Assembly: GCA_031550125.1 (NCBI GenBank)
Contig: JAVBOW010000009.1
Location: forward strand, 1 to 64,000
Reading direction: 5' to 3'
DNA from: JAVBOW01 sp031550125
GTDB taxonomy: Bacteria; Bacteroidota; Bacteroidia; Bacteroidales; Rikenellaceae
Length of the DNA: 64,000 nt
Below the pieces are notes generated by a model. The model searched no databases. It was not told the DNA's origin and saw nothing but the letters and a program-made list of their open reading frames with translations. Made by a program: the position numbers and the translations under genes. This document shows positions 17,844-27,461 of the stretch, one piece after another; the first letter of the stretch is position 1; every line of letters starts with the position of its first letter.

Positions 17844-19631
17844 TCAGTCCATTTTCAACACCGCGAGGAAAGCCTCCTGCGGCACCTCAACGTTGCCCAC
17901 CTGGCGCATGCGTTTCTTGCCTTTCTTCTGTTTCTCAAGGAGTTTCCGCTTACGGGTTATGTCGCCGCCGTAACATTTGGACGTCACGTCCTTGCGCAGG
18001 GCCTTTACCGTTTCGCGGGCTATGATCTTGGCGCCTATGGCGGCCTGTATGGCTATGTCGAATTGTTGGCGCGGGATAAGTTCCTTTAGTTTCTCGCACA
18101 TCTTGCGGCCGAAATCGTAGGCATGCTCATGGTATATGAGCGACGAGAGGGCGTCTACCGGCTCGCCGTTGAGCAGGATGTCGAGCTTTGCCAGTTTGCT
18201 CTCCCTGTAGCCAGTCTGGTGGTAGTCGAAAGAGGCGTAGCCGCGCGATATGCTCTTCAATTTATCGTAGAAGTCGAAGACTATCTCGGCCAACGGCATC
18301 TCGAAGTTCACCTCCACCCTGTCCTGGGTTATGAAGATCTGGTTTTTGAGTATGCCGCGCTTGTCGATGCACAGCTTCATCACGTTGCCAAGGTAATCGC
18401 TCTTGGTTATTATCTGGGCCAGAATGTAGGGTTCCTCTATTTTGTTTACCAGCGTGGGTTCGGGCAAGCCCGACGGGTTATGCACGTCCAGCTCTTCGCC
18501 CTTGTTGGTGGTTACCTTGTACGACACGTTGGGGACGGTGGTGACCACGTCCATGTCGAATTCGCGGTAGAGCCTCTCCTGTATGATCTCCATGTGCAGC
18601 AATCCGAGGAAACCGCAACGGAAGCCGAAGCCCAGCGCCAGCGAACTCTCCGGCTCGAAGGTTAGGGAGGCGTCGTTGAGCTGCAGTTTTTCGAGTGAGG
18701 CGCGCAAATCCTCGTACTCGTCGGTGTCGGTGGGATAGAGACCCGCGAAGACCATCGGCTTGACGTCTTCGAAACCGGCTATGCCCTCGGCGCAGGGACG
18801 GTCGATATGGGTTATGGTATCGCCCACCTTTACGTCCACCGAGGTCTTGATGCCGGATATTATGTAGCCCACGTCGCCGGCGCGTATTTCGTCGCGGGGG
18901 AGCATCTTGAGCTTCAGCACGCCTATCTCGTCGGCCGTGTATTCGCTGCCCGTATTGAAGAATTTCACCTTGTCGCCTTTGCGCACCGTGCCGTTCATGA
19001 CGCGGAAATAGGCTATTATGCCACGGAAAGAGTTGAAGACGGAGTCGAAGATCAGGGCCTGCAGAGGGGCGCTCTCATCGCCTTTGGGAGCCGGAATGCG
19101 CTCCACTATCGCCTCGAGTATCTCCGGCACGCCCATACCCGTCTTTCCCGACGCGGCAAGGATCTCCTCCCGGCGGCATCCCAAAAGATCCACTATCTGG
19201 TCTTTCACTTCGTCCACCATGGCGGCGTCCATATCTATCTTGTTTATCACCGGGATGATCTCCAGGTCGTGTCCCAGGGCGAGGTAAAGGTTTGAGATGG
19301 TCTGCGCCTGTATGCCCTGCGTGGCGTCCACTATAAGCAGCGCCCCCTCGCATGAGGCTATCGCCCTCGACACCTCGTAGGAGAAGTCCACGTGGCCCGG
19401 GGTGTCGATAAGGTTGAGGACGTATTTCTGGTTGCCGCTCACATATTCCATCTGTATGGCGTGCGACTTTATGGTTATGCCCTTCTCGCGCTCCAGATCC
19501 ATACTGTCCAGAACCTGGGCCTGAAGCTCGCGCTCGGTAAGGGTTTTCGTCGTTTCGAGCAGGCGGTCGGCGAGGGTGCTTTTGCCGTGGTCGATGTGGG
19601 CTATGATGCAAAAATTACGGATATTCTTCAT
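17844..19631 (-). CDS. lepA: Elongation factor 4 (LepA) GTPase
   Basis: This is a 595-residue translational GTPase. The start MKNIRNFCIIAHIDHGKST is chosen over one eight codons upstream, as LepA proteins start just before this P-loop (residues 11-19). Further motifs are DTPGHVDF (G3), NKIDMD (G4), EF-G-like domains II and III-V, and the LepA-specific C-terminal domain (about 490-595, with TSKCYGGDITRKRKLLEKQK). LepA binds ribosomes and affects elongation, initiation or biogenesis under stress. It is divergent from the UbiA gene with 62 bp between. Confidence 0.98.
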   Translation of the reverse strand: MKNIRNFCIIAHIDHGKSTLADRLLETTKTLTERELQAQVLDSMDLEREKGITIKSHAIQMEYVSGNQKYVLNLIDTPGHVDFSYEVSRAIASCEGALLIVDATQGIQAQTISNLYLALGHDLEIIPVINKIDMDAAMVDEVKDQIVDLLGCRREEILAASGKTGMGVPEILEAIVERIPAPKGDESAPLQALIFDSVFNSFRGIIAYFRVMNGTVRKGDKVKFFNTGSEYTADEIGVLKLKMLPRDEIRAGDVGYIISGIKTSVDVKVGDTITHIDRPCAEGIAGFEDVKPMVFAGLYPTDTDEYEDLRASLEKLQLNDASLTFEPESSLALGFGFRCGFLGLLHMEIIQERLYREFDMDVVTTVPNVSYKVTTNKGEELDVHNPSGLPEPTLVNKIEEPYILAQIITKSDYLGNVMKLCIDKRGILKNQIFITQDRVEVNFEMPLAEIVFDFYDKLKSISRGYASFDYHQTGYRESKLAKLDILLNGEPVDALSSLIYHEHAYDFGRKMCEKLKELIPRQQFDIAIQAAIGAKIIARETVKALRKDVTSKCYGGDITRKRKLLEKQKKGKKRMRQVGNVEVPQEAFLAVLKMD

Positions 19632-19652
19632 GCGTGCGTAAAATAATGTGCG

Positions 19653-19670
19653 CAAAGTTAGTTATTTTTG
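19653..19670. promoter_or_regulatory. Divergent -7 boxes between lepA and the UbiA gene
   Basis: CAAAGTTA at 19653-19660 is TAACTTTG on the minus strand, facing lepA. TATTTTTG at 19663-19670 faces the UbiA gene. Both fit TAnnTTTG; no clear TTTG -33 boxes at 19-bp spacing were found. Confidence 0.35.
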
Positions 19671-19693
19671 TCGGAATTTAATTCTGCAGCCAC

Positions 19694-20545
19694 ATGAATG
19701 TACTGTCCCGATACGCTTCGCTGGTTCAATTCGCACACACGGTGTTTGCACTGCCCTTCGCCATGTGCGGCTACTTCCTGGCCGTGGACGGCTACGGTTT
19801 CGAGTGGCGGACGCTGATCCTGATGCTGCTGTGCATGGTCTTCGCGCGCAACGCAGCCATGGGATTCAACCGCTGGGCCGACCGCCGTATAGACGCCTCC
19901 AACCCGCGCACCGCAAACAGGGAGATACCTTCGGGAAAAATATCTCCGCGCGCCGCGGCATGGTTCGTGGCGGGGAATGCGGCAGGGTTCGTCGTGGCGG
20001 CGGGGCTGCTCAACGGACTGGCGCTCGTCCTCTCGCCGGCGGCTTTGGCCGTGATACTCGGCTACAGCTACACCAAGCGGTTTACCTGGGCCAGCCACCT
20101 CGTCCTGGGACTGGCGCTGGCCATAGCGCCTACGGGAGCCTATATAGCCGTGGCGGGAAGGATGGATTTCGTACCATTACTGCTCTCGTTCCTCGTGCTT
20201 ACGTGGGTGGGCGGATTCGACATAATATATTCGCTGCAGGACGCCGCCTTCGACAAGGCCAACAAACTGCATTCCATCCCGGCGCGTTTTTCGGTGGAGC
20301 AAAGCCTGGGAATAAGCATAGGCCTTCACATGGCCTCGCTCTCGGCGGTGACGGCCGTGGGGCTTTGGACCCGGATGGGAGCGCTCTACTGGACTGGGGG
20401 GGCGCTGTTCGCAGCCATACTCGCCGTGCAGCATGCCGTAGTGACGCCATCGCACATCGATCGCGCGGGCAGGAATTTCACCCTTATCAACGGGGTTTCG
20501 GGTTTCGTATTCGCTCTGTTCTACATACTCGACCTTTACCTATGA
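19694..20545 (+). CDS. UbiA-family prenyltransferase (MqnP-like)
   Basis: The 283-residue integral membrane protein has about eight hydrophobic segments and two Asp-rich motifs: NRWADRRIDASNPRTANRE (about residues 60-78), then DIIYSLQDAAFDKAN (about 175-190). The sequence NPRTANREIPSG is typical of the 4-hydroxybenzoate polyprenyltransferase-like group assigned to the futalosine menaquinone route (MqnP). It probably prenylates the aromatic quinone precursor in the inner membrane. It overlaps the next gene by four bases (ATGA), indicating translational coupling. Assignment to MqnP rather than UbiA or MenA rests on motif memory. Confidence 0.85.
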   Translation: MNVLSRYASLVQFAHTVFALPFAMCGYFLAVDGYGFEWRTLILMLLCMVFARNAAMGFNRWADRRIDASNPRTANREIPSGKISPRAAAWFVAGNAAGFVVAAGLLNGLALVLSPAALAVILGYSYTKRFTWASHLVLGLALAIAPTGAYIAVAGRMDFVPLLLSFLVLTWVGGFDIIYSLQDAAFDKANKLHSIPARFSVEQSLGISIGLHMASLSAVTAVGLWTRMGALYWTGGALFAAILAVQHAVVTPSHIDRAGRNFTLINGVSGFVFALFYILDLYL

Positions 20546-21558
20546 AAAAAATAGCAACGCTGCTGGGGGCGGCGATCATGTGGCTTTCAGCAGCCGCGCA
20601 GACGCCGTTCGCGGCTATCGACGCCTACGTCGACTCGCTGTACTCTTCCGGGAAATTCATGGGCGGGGTGGCCTTCGCCAAAGCAGACAGGGTATATGCG
20701 AAAACAGTGGGATTCGAGGATATGGCCCGGGGCCTGGCGGCCGACACCGCCTCGCTCTACCGCATCGGGTCCATCAGTAAGACCTTCACCGCCGTCATCG
20801 TGATGCAGGCCGTCGAGCAGGGCCTGCTGTCGCTCGACGACAAACTGTCGGGATTTTTCCCGCAGATACCCGGATCGGACAAAATAACCGTAGACATGCT
20901 GCTGCGCCATCGCAGCGGACTCAACGATTTTCCAAACAGCGGCAAAGCGCCGCGCGGATGGGCCTCGACGCCCAAAACGAGGCAACTGATAATAAATCAG
21001 ATAACAGCCTCGGGACTGGACTTCGAACCGGGGACGAAAAACTCGTACAGCAACCCCGGATATATGCTCCTTGGGTTTATCGTCGAGGATATCTACGGCA
21101 AAAGTTACGGCGAGCTGGTCGCCGAAAAGATCGCCGCGCCGCTGGGCCTCACACATACGCGTGTGGCAGGTAACGGCGAGGGAGAATGCCTCTCCTACCG
21201 ACCCTCGCCCGGAGGCTGGGTCGCGGCGGGTTCCACCGACATGTCGGCGCCGGGAGGAGCCGGAGGCCTGGTATCGACGCCGTCGGACGTGGCGCGATTC
21301 GCCTGCGGGCTGTTCGGCGGCCGCCTCGTGTCGGCCGAAAGCCTCGCGCAGATGCAGGATTTCAGTACGGGCAACGGGATAGGGATGTTCCGTATGCCGT
21401 TCCGCAACGAGCCTGGACGCGGACACAACGGCAAAATAGACGCCTTCAGCACCGCGTTCACCTACTTTCCCGGCCCGGGAATAGCGGTGGCGGTATTCGC
21501 CAACGGCCTGGACGGCGTTAAACTCAACGACGTAATGATAGGGGTTTTATCCCGGTAG
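20542..21558 (+). CDS. Serine hydrolase of the beta-lactamase/esterase fold
   Basis: The product is 338 residues from the ATG that overlaps the ubiA-like stop. The same frame stays open further upstream but there it is antiparallel to no known product and overlaps the UbiA gene. A signal peptide (about 1-20, ending SAAAQ) is followed by the class C beta-lactamase-like motifs SISK (S77, K80), YSN (Y169, N171) and GHNG (H295-G297). Such proteins act as D-Ala-D-Ala carboxypeptidases, esterases or peptidases in the periplasm. No feature points to resistance. The link with a quinone prenyltransferase gene seems to be only positional. Confidence 0.9.
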   Translation: MKKIATLLGAAIMWLSAAAQTPFAAIDAYVDSLYSSGKFMGGVAFAKADRVYAKTVGFEDMARGLAADTASLYRIGSISKTFTAVIVMQAVEQGLLSLDDKLSGFFPQIPGSDKITVDMLLRHRSGLNDFPNSGKAPRGWASTPKTRQLIINQITASGLDFEPGTKNSYSNPGYMLLGFIVEDIYGKSYGELVAEKIAAPLGLTHTRVAGNGEGECLSYRPSPGGWVAAGSTDMSAPGGAGGLVSTPSDVARFACGLFGGRLVSAESLAQMQDFSTGNGIGMFRMPFRNEPGRGHNGKIDAFSTAFTYFPGPGIAVAVFANGLDGVKLNDVMIGVLSR

Positions 21559-21608
21559 GGTGCGTCATAGCCATCCTCCGGCCGTACATGGCAGAGGCCG
21601 GCCCCGCG

Positions 21609-22277
21609 TTACATTCCGGCCTGGCGTTTGGCTTCCATCAATATGGTGAAGGCGCGGTGGATGTCCTCGTCGCTCACCACCACGGTAAATTCGGTGGTTG
21701 TGCTGATAACCTCGATTATGTTGATGTTGTCCCAGGCCAGCTCCTTGAAAATATAGTAGTAGACCCCGGGGCAAACGGTGTTCTCCATAGGCAGTTTCAC
21801 CGTTATCGACGAGAGGTTCAATGTCTTGGCTATATTAACCTCTTCGCGGAATATCTCGTCTACCATAGGGGCTATCGCGGCACTCACCACCAGCGTGGTT
21901 TCGTATATACCCTGCGAGAAGGTGCAGAAAAGATCTTTCACGTTGCGTACGCGGTCGAGCAACTGCGACTGCTTCTCGTACAGCGTCGGCGAGTTGACGA
22001 AGGCGTAGTCGGCCAGGTTGGAGCGAACTATTATATCGCCTATGTTCTCGACCACCTTCTTGAATTTCATGGCCGACATCAGCTCCAGACGCGGCACGAG
22101 GCGGTTGAGCGCCATTATAACGGCGCTGTCGTTCACCTCTTTGCCCACTTTCTTTTCCACCTCGGGCTTAAGCTGGCGGGCAAGCGCCGACAGGTTTACA
22201 AGACCGTCCACCAAAGCTCCCTCAAGGAACGGTTTCTTCTTGATCACCTCCTCTACTGCGTTCGGAATGGTTATCAT
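21609..22277 (-). CDS. ACT-domain protein of unknown function, opposite lysC
   Basis: The 222-residue cytoplasmic protein has a helical N-terminal part (VDGLVNLSALARQLKPEVEKK, then VIMALNRLVPRL). The C-terminal part (about 135-215) has the beta-alpha-beta pattern of ACT domains, ending ISTTTEFTVVVSDEDIHRAF. No enzyme domain is present. It is divergent from lysC (137 bp between starts), so it could sense an aspartate-family amino acid and regulate lysC-lysA, but this is inference. Similar unnamed proteins occur in Bacteroidetes. Confidence 0.8.
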   Translation of the reverse strand: MITIPNAVEEVIKKKPFLEGALVDGLVNLSALARQLKPEVEKKVGKEVNDSAVIMALNRLVPRLELMSAMKFKKVVENIGDIIVRSNLADYAFVNSPTLYEKQSQLLDRVRNVKDLFCTFSQGIYETTLVVSAAIAPMVDEIFREEVNIAKTLNLSSITVKLPMENTVCPGVYYYIFKELAWDNINIIEVISTTTEFTVVVSDEDIHRAFTILMEAKRQAGM

Positions 22278-22371
22278 CGTTTAATTTTATAGATTTGTGT
22301 GTAAATTTTCACCTCAGTGAAATATGTTGCAAAAAAAATACTTTTTTCAATCAAAAACAAACATTTTACTA

Positions 22372-22379
22372 TACTTTTG
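22372..22379 (+). promoter_or_regulatory. -7 element upstream of lysC
   Basis: TACTTTTG fits TAnnTTTG and lies 35 bp before the lysC ATG in an AT-rich stretch. No good TTTG was found 19 bp upstream. Confidence 0.45.
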
Positions 22380-22414
22380 TTCCCCTAAGAGAAAAAAGTA
22401 TTAAATTTTAACGT

Positions 22415-23722
22415 ATGGACAACGTACTGAAATTCGGAGGTACATCGGTGGGGTCGGCCGAAAACATGCGTCGCGTGGCGCAGGTCATACAGGCCGAAGG
22501 CGCGAAGATAACCGTACTGTCGGCCATGTCGGGCGTTACCGACACCCTTATCAGGATAGCCCGCGCCGCCCAGGCCGGGGAGACGGGCGAGGCGGCCGCG
22601 CTTATCGCCGGACTGAGGGAAAAATACTCAGTCTGCATAGACGGGCTGCTCAAAGGCGGCGCGAATGCCGGCAGGGAGCGTATGGAACAGACCATGACAG
22701 TCATAGAGGCGCAGGCGGCCGATTTCAGGGAATATACGTCCGAAAGGATAATCATAGCTCAGGGCGAATTGCTCACCACAGCCATTTTCACGATGTTCCT
22801 CAACGAGTCGGGCGTGAAGGCCGTGCTGCTGAACGCCCCCGACTTCATAGTAACCGACGCCAAAGGGCAGGTGGACGCGGCGCTGCTCCGCGAGCGCCTC
22901 TCCGGACTTGCTGCCGATCCTTCCACCTATTATATTACGCAGGGATTCATATGCACCAACGCCTGCGGACAAACGGACAACCTGGGCCGCGGAGGCAGCG
23001 ATTTCAGCGCCGCGCTGATCGGCGTGGCCGTAGGCGCCCGCCAGGTACAGATATGGACCGACATAGACGGGATGCACAACAACGATCCCCGCGTGGTGTC
23101 CAACACCCGCCCGATACGCCGCATGAGCTTCGACGAGGCGGCCGAGCTGGCATATTTCGGAGCCAAGATACTCCACCCGGCAACCATACAACCCTGCAAA
23201 GACAGCGGCATACCTGTCTTCTTAAAGAACACGATGGATCCGGCCGCGCCGGGAACGGAAATATCCAACGGAGAGAGCTGCACGGGCGGCTTCCGGGCCG
23301 TGGCCGCCAAGGACGGCATAACCGAGATACGCATCTGCTCCACGCGCATGCTCATGGCCTACGGTTTCCTGCGCCGCGTATTCGAGGTGTTCGAAGAGTG
23401 TAAAACCCCAATCGACATGATAACCACCTCGGAGGTGGCCGTGTCGCTCACCATAGACAACGACGCACACCTGTCCGAAATAGAGGCCAAATTACAGGAA
23501 TTCGGAACTATAAACATCGAAAAGAACAATACCATAGTGTGTGTGGTAGGCCAATGCGGCCAGGGGCAGACGGGCATGGCGGCGCGCATATTCGACACGC
23601 TAACCGGCGTTCCCGTAAAGATGATCTCGTACGGCGCTTCGGAGCGGTCGGTGGCAATGCTGATAGACACAAAATATAAAAAGGAGACGCTGCAAAGCCT
23701 TAACGACGGACTTTTCTCATGA
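22415..23722 (+). CDS. lysC: Aspartate kinase (monofunctional)
   Basis: The 435-residue enzyme phosphorylates L-aspartate in the first step of lysine, threonine and methionine synthesis. The amino-acid kinase domain begins with KFGGTSVG (residues 6-13) and contains NLGRGGSDFSAALIG. Two ACT domains occupy the C-terminus (about 300-435, with the IDMITTSEVAVSLTID stretch). There is no homoserine dehydrogenase fusion. Its stop overlaps the lysA start (ATGA), so lysC-lysA form a translationally coupled pair for lysine and diaminopimelate synthesis. Confidence 0.96.
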   Translation: MDNVLKFGGTSVGSAENMRRVAQVIQAEGAKITVLSAMSGVTDTLIRIARAAQAGETGEAAALIAGLREKYSVCIDGLLKGGANAGRERMEQTMTVIEAQAADFREYTSERIIIAQGELLTTAIFTMFLNESGVKAVLLNAPDFIVTDAKGQVDAALLRERLSGLAADPSTYYITQGFICTNACGQTDNLGRGGSDFSAALIGVAVGARQVQIWTDIDGMHNNDPRVVSNTRPIRRMSFDEAAELAYFGAKILHPATIQPCKDSGIPVFLKNTMDPAAPGTEISNGESCTGGFRAVAAKDGITEIRICSTRMLMAYGFLRRVFEVFEECKTPIDMITTSEVAVSLTIDNDAHLSEIEAKLQEFGTINIEKNNTIVCVVGQCGQGQTGMAARIFDTLTGVPVKMISYGASERSVAMLIDTKYKKETLQSLNDGLFS

Positions 23723-24882
23723 TAAGCAAACGACTCCGGAGCGCGCTGGAGGGCATCCCTACCCCGTTCTACCTCTACGATATGGAGCTGCTGAGGCGCA
23801 CGCTGCGCGAGGCGGCAGAAGAGTCGTCGCGACACGGCTACAAGGTACACTATGCCCTGAAAGCCAATTTCGAGGCGCGCATACTGGACGAAATACTACG
23901 CGCCGGCCTTGGCGTAGACTGCGTGAGCGGCAACGAAGTGCGGTTCGCCATAGAGTCGGGCTGCGACCCCGGGAAGGTGGTATTTGCAGGCGTGGGCAAG
24001 AGCGACGAGGAGATAGAATACGCAGTCTCGCACGGCATCTTCGCATTCAACTGCGAGTCGCTGGCCGAACTGGAGGTTATAGACTCCATAGCGCGGCGCA
24101 TGGGACGCACGGCCGACGTGGCGCTGCGCATAAACCCCGACGTCGATCCGATGACCCACAAACACATATCGACCGGCCACGGGGGCAGCAAATTCGGAAT
24201 ATCGTACAAAGAGGTGGAGCAAGCCGCCGAAGAGCTGCCTGCGCTCCGCAACGTACGCATAACCGGTCTGCATTTCCATATCGGCTCGCAAGTGGGCGAC
24301 ATGCGCGTTTTCGAGTATCTGTGCCGCAGGATGAATACGCTTTTCGGGTGGTTCACCGAGCGCGGCTTCCGCTTTTCGCACGTCAACGCCGGCGGCGGGC
24401 TGGCGATAGACTACCTCTCGCCGGACCAGCATCCGGCACCTGATTTCGCGGCGTATTTCGATATCTTCGCCCGAAACCTGCAGCTTCCAGCAGGAGTGGA
24501 GGTGCATTTCGAACTCGGGCGCTCGCTCGTGGGGCAATGCGGAGAGCTTATATCCAAAGTTCTATACAACAAGACCAACGCCGAGGGCAAACAGGTGGCC
24601 ATAGTGGACGCGTCCATGACGGAGCTTATACGTCCCGCGCTGTACCAGGCGCGCCACGCCATAGAGAACCTCGACGCGAGGCCGGACGACCCGCGGCGCG
24701 AATATATGGTTGCAGGGCCTGTATGCGAATCTTCGGACACCTTCACCGACGCCATAACGCTGCCCGAATTAAAACGCGGCGACATGGTATCTATCAAATC
24801 GACAGGAGCTTACGGCACGGCGATGGCCTCGCGTTACAATATGCACGACCTGCCGCGGACTATCTACAGCGACGACCTGTAA
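23719..24882 (+). CDS. lysA: Diaminopimelate decarboxylase
   Basis: The 387-residue PLP enzyme of the alanine racemase-like fold III converts meso-diaminopimelate to lysine. K48 in HYALKAN is the PLP lysine, HVNAGGGLAIDY is the phosphate-binding glycine loop, and GPVCESSDTF carries the catalytic cysteine region. Length (about 390) is typical of the short bacterial form. It is coupled to lysC by a four-base overlap and followed by a strong terminator. Confidence 0.96.
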   Translation: MISKRLRSALEGIPTPFYLYDMELLRRTLREAAEESSRHGYKVHYALKANFEARILDEILRAGLGVDCVSGNEVRFAIESGCDPGKVVFAGVGKSDEEIEYAVSHGIFAFNCESLAELEVIDSIARRMGRTADVALRINPDVDPMTHKHISTGHGGSKFGISYKEVEQAAEELPALRNVRITGLHFHIGSQVGDMRVFEYLCRRMNTLFGWFTERGFRFSHVNAGGGLAIDYLSPDQHPAPDFAAYFDIFARNLQLPAGVEVHFELGRSLVGQCGELISKVLYNKTNAEGKQVAIVDASMTELIRPALYQARHAIENLDARPDDPRREYMVAGPVCESSDTFTDAITLPELKRGDMVSIKSTGAYGTAMASRYNMHDLPRTIYSDDL

Positions 24883-24899
24883 CCGGCAAACGGCCGCGA

Positions 24900-24931
24900 C
24901 AGGCGCTCCCGGCGGGAGCGCCTGTTTTTTT
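24900..24931 (+). terminator. Rho-independent terminator of lysC-lysA
   Basis: An 11-bp stem (CAGGCGCTCCC and its complement) with a GGC loop is followed by seven T residues, 18 bp after the lysA stop. Confidence 0.93.
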
Positions 24932-24954
24932 GCTGTAATCTCACGGAAAATTCG

Positions 24955-24962
24955 TACCTTTC
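24955..24962 (+). promoter_or_regulatory. -7-like element upstream of pheT
   Basis: TACCTTTC is one base from TAnnTTTG, 25 bp before the pheT ATG. The nearest TTTG (24929-24932) is 22 bp upstream and overlaps the terminator T-tract, so the -33 box is doubtful. Confidence 0.4.
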
Positions 24963-24986
24963 GCGCTGTTTTAAGATAAATGCGCA

Positions 24987-27446
24987 ATGAAGATCTCCTA
25001 CAACTGGCTTAAAGAATATATCGACTGTCCTTTCGAGGCAGAAAAAGCCGCTGAAATACTGACAGATATCGGACTGGAAGTGGAAAGCGTCGAAAAAGCG
25101 GAAAGCATCCCCGGCGGGCTTCAGGGCGTGGTCGTGGGCCATGTCCTGACGTGCGACAGGCATCCGGACGCCGACAAACTGAGCGTCACGACGGTAGACG
25201 TCGGCGCGGAAGAGCCGTTGCAGATAGTTTGCGGCGCACCCAACGTTGCGGCGGGACAGAAAGTTCCGGTAGCCACGATAGGCGCGACGCTCTACCCTTC
25301 CGGAGCGGCGGAAGGATTCAAGATCAAACGCAGCAAGATACGCGGCGTGGAGTCCATGGGCATGATCTGCGCCGAGGACGAGCTGGGCATAGGCGCGGGC
25401 CACGACGGGATAATGGTCCTCGACGCCTCGTTAGCCCCCGGCACGCCGGCCACGGAAGCGCTCGGGCTGGAAGACGACTACACGTTCGAGATAGGCCTTA
25501 CGCCCAACCGCATAGACGCCGCATCGCACTACGGTGTGGCGCGCGACATGGCCGCATACTTAAAAGCCAACGACAGGAACGTTTTGCCCCAGTTGCCGTC
25601 CGTGGAGGGTTTCAGGACGGGCGGCCCAGGCCGCGCAATAGAGGTGTACGTGGAGAGCGCCGAAGGCGCGCCGCGTTATGCGGGCCTGACTATGAGGGGC
25701 GTCAAAGTGGCCCCCTCGCCCGAATGGCTGCAAAAACGGCTTAGGGCCATAGGCATAAACCCGAAAAACAACGTGGTGGACATAACCAACTTCGTGCTTC
25801 ACGAGGTAGGACAGCCGCTGCACGCTTTCGACGTCGCCAAAGTTGACGGAGGGAAGATAGTGGTACGCACCTGTCCCGAGGGGACGCCTTTCACGACGCT
25901 GGACGGGGTGGAGCGCAAACTCTCCGGGCAAGACCTGATGATCTGCAATGAGGCGAAGCCAATGTGCATAGCCGGGGTATTCGGCGGCATCGACTCCGGA
26001 GTGACGGAAGCGACCACGGACATATTCATAGAGAGCGCCTATTTCAACCCCGTGTGGGTGCGCAAAAGCGCCAGGCGGCACGGACTGAACACCGACGCGT
26101 CGTTCCGTTTCGAACGGGGGGCCGATCCAGACATGGCGATATACGCGCTCAAGCGCGCGGCCACGCTGGTGGAGGAGCTGGCCGGAGGGCAGGTTGCGGG
26201 CGAAATGGCGGACATCTATCCCTGCCCTGTCGGCAGGTTCCGGTTCGAAGCCTCTTTCGACCGTATAAATTCACTCATAGGCAAGCAAATACCGCACGAA
26301 AAGATAAGGACTGTCATAGAGGCGCTCGAAATACGCATAGAAAGCGAAAAAGATGGGGTGATGACGGTTTCAGTGCCGCCATACCGGGTTGACGTACAGC
26401 GCGAGGCCGACCTTACGGAAGAGATATTGAGGATCTACGGCTACAACAACGTGGAAGTTCCGCAGGCGGTGCGCTCCACCCTGTCCTACGCGCCCAAACC
26501 CGACAAGGAAAAGATACAGAACATTCTTTCGGACATGCTGGCCTCGACTGGATTCACCGAAATAATGAGCAACTCGCTCACCAGGGCGGCCTATTACGAC
26601 GGATTGGAAAGCTACCCCGCGGGAAATTGCGTGAAGATACTAAACCCGTTGAGCAACGACCTGAACGTCATGCGCCAAACACTGCTGTTCAACGCATTGG
26701 AAGCAGCGCAACTCAACGTCAACCACCGCCGTCCCGACCTCAAGCTATTCGAATTCGGCAACTGCTACTTCTACGACGAGACGAAAAAAGGGGAAGGCGG
26801 ACTGGCCCCCTACTCCGAGACGCACCGTATAGGAATAACCGTCACAGGATCGGCCTCGACGCCGTCGTGGAACGTCAAGGGCGAAAGATCGACTTTCTTC
26901 CACCTCAGGGCTGCCGTAGAAAAGCTGCTCGGACGTCTCGGCATGGACATATGGAGGTTACAGTGCGAGGAGTCGGCATCCGACCTCTTCTCCCAGGCCG
27001 TATCGCTCCGCCAGGGACTCAAAGAACTGGTGCAGATGGGCGCAGTGTCGCCTAAACTGCGCAAGGCGTTCGATATAAAGAATGAGGTTTACTTTGCCGA
27101 GATAGATTTCGGGGCAATAGTCCGTACGCTCAAAAAGCAGGAGGCCAGGGTTGAAGAGTTGTCGAAATTCCCCGAGGTGAGGCGCGACCTGGCGTTGTTG
27201 GTGGACAGCGGCGTCACATTCGCCCAGCTGAGGGCCGAGGCTTTCGCCGCCGAGCGCAAGCTGCTATCCAACGTGGGGCTTTTCGACGTATACGAGGGCG
27301 ACAAACTGCCCGAGGGCAAAAAATCATACGCCCTAAGTTTCACCATCGAAGACCGCACGCGTACCCTGACGGACGAAATGACGGAACGGGTGATGTCGGC
27401 CATAACGGAGCGTTACGAGAAAATAGGAGCCAAAGTAAGGAGCTAA
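24987..27446 (+). CDS. pheT: Phenylalanine-tRNA ligase beta subunit
   Basis: The 819-residue beta subunit of the alpha2-beta2 enzyme has an N-terminal EMAP/tRNA-binding domain (about 40-150), a B3/B4 editing region (about 210-385), a B5 domain (about 400-470), a catalytic-like core (about 470-690) and a C-terminal FDX-ACB anticodon-binding domain (about 725-818, with SKFPEVRRDLALLVD). Length is normal. pheS is not in the window, so the subunits are not in the usual pheST operon. guaA follows after 15 bp. Confidence 0.97.
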   Translation: MKISYNWLKEYIDCPFEAEKAAEILTDIGLEVESVEKAESIPGGLQGVVVGHVLTCDRHPDADKLSVTTVDVGAEEPLQIVCGAPNVAAGQKVPVATIGATLYPSGAAEGFKIKRSKIRGVESMGMICAEDELGIGAGHDGIMVLDASLAPGTPATEALGLEDDYTFEIGLTPNRIDAASHYGVARDMAAYLKANDRNVLPQLPSVEGFRTGGPGRAIEVYVESAEGAPRYAGLTMRGVKVAPSPEWLQKRLRAIGINPKNNVVDITNFVLHEVGQPLHAFDVAKVDGGKIVVRTCPEGTPFTTLDGVERKLSGQDLMICNEAKPMCIAGVFGGIDSGVTEATTDIFIESAYFNPVWVRKSARRHGLNTDASFRFERGADPDMAIYALKRAATLVEELAGGQVAGEMADIYPCPVGRFRFEASFDRINSLIGKQIPHEKIRTVIEALEIRIESEKDGVMTVSVPPYRVDVQREADLTEEILRIYGYNNVEVPQAVRSTLSYAPKPDKEKIQNILSDMLASTGFTEIMSNSLTRAAYYDGLESYPAGNCVKILNPLSNDLNVMRQTLLFNALEAAQLNVNHRRPDLKLFEFGNCYFYDETKKGEGGLAPYSETHRIGITVTGSASTPSWNVKGERSTFFHLRAAVEKLLGRLGMDIWRLQCEESASDLFSQAVSLRQGLKELVQMGAVSPKLRKAFDIKNEVYFAEIDFGAIVRTLKKQEARVEELSKFPEVRRDLALLVDSGVTFAQLRAEAFAAERKLLSNVGLFDVYEGDKLPEGKKSYALSFTIEDRTRTLTDEMTERVMSAITERYEKIGAKVRS

Positions 27447-27461
27447 CCGACACAAAACAAT

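Noticed and set aside
19648..20541. Upstream extension of the serine hydrolase frame
   Set aside because: It overlaps the UbiA gene in another frame. The ATG at 20542 is followed at once by a signal peptide.
21578..21601. Hairpin between the serine hydrolase and ACT genes as a terminator
   Set aside because: The CCGGCC/GGCCGG stem is only 6 bp with a 12-base loop and no T-tract.
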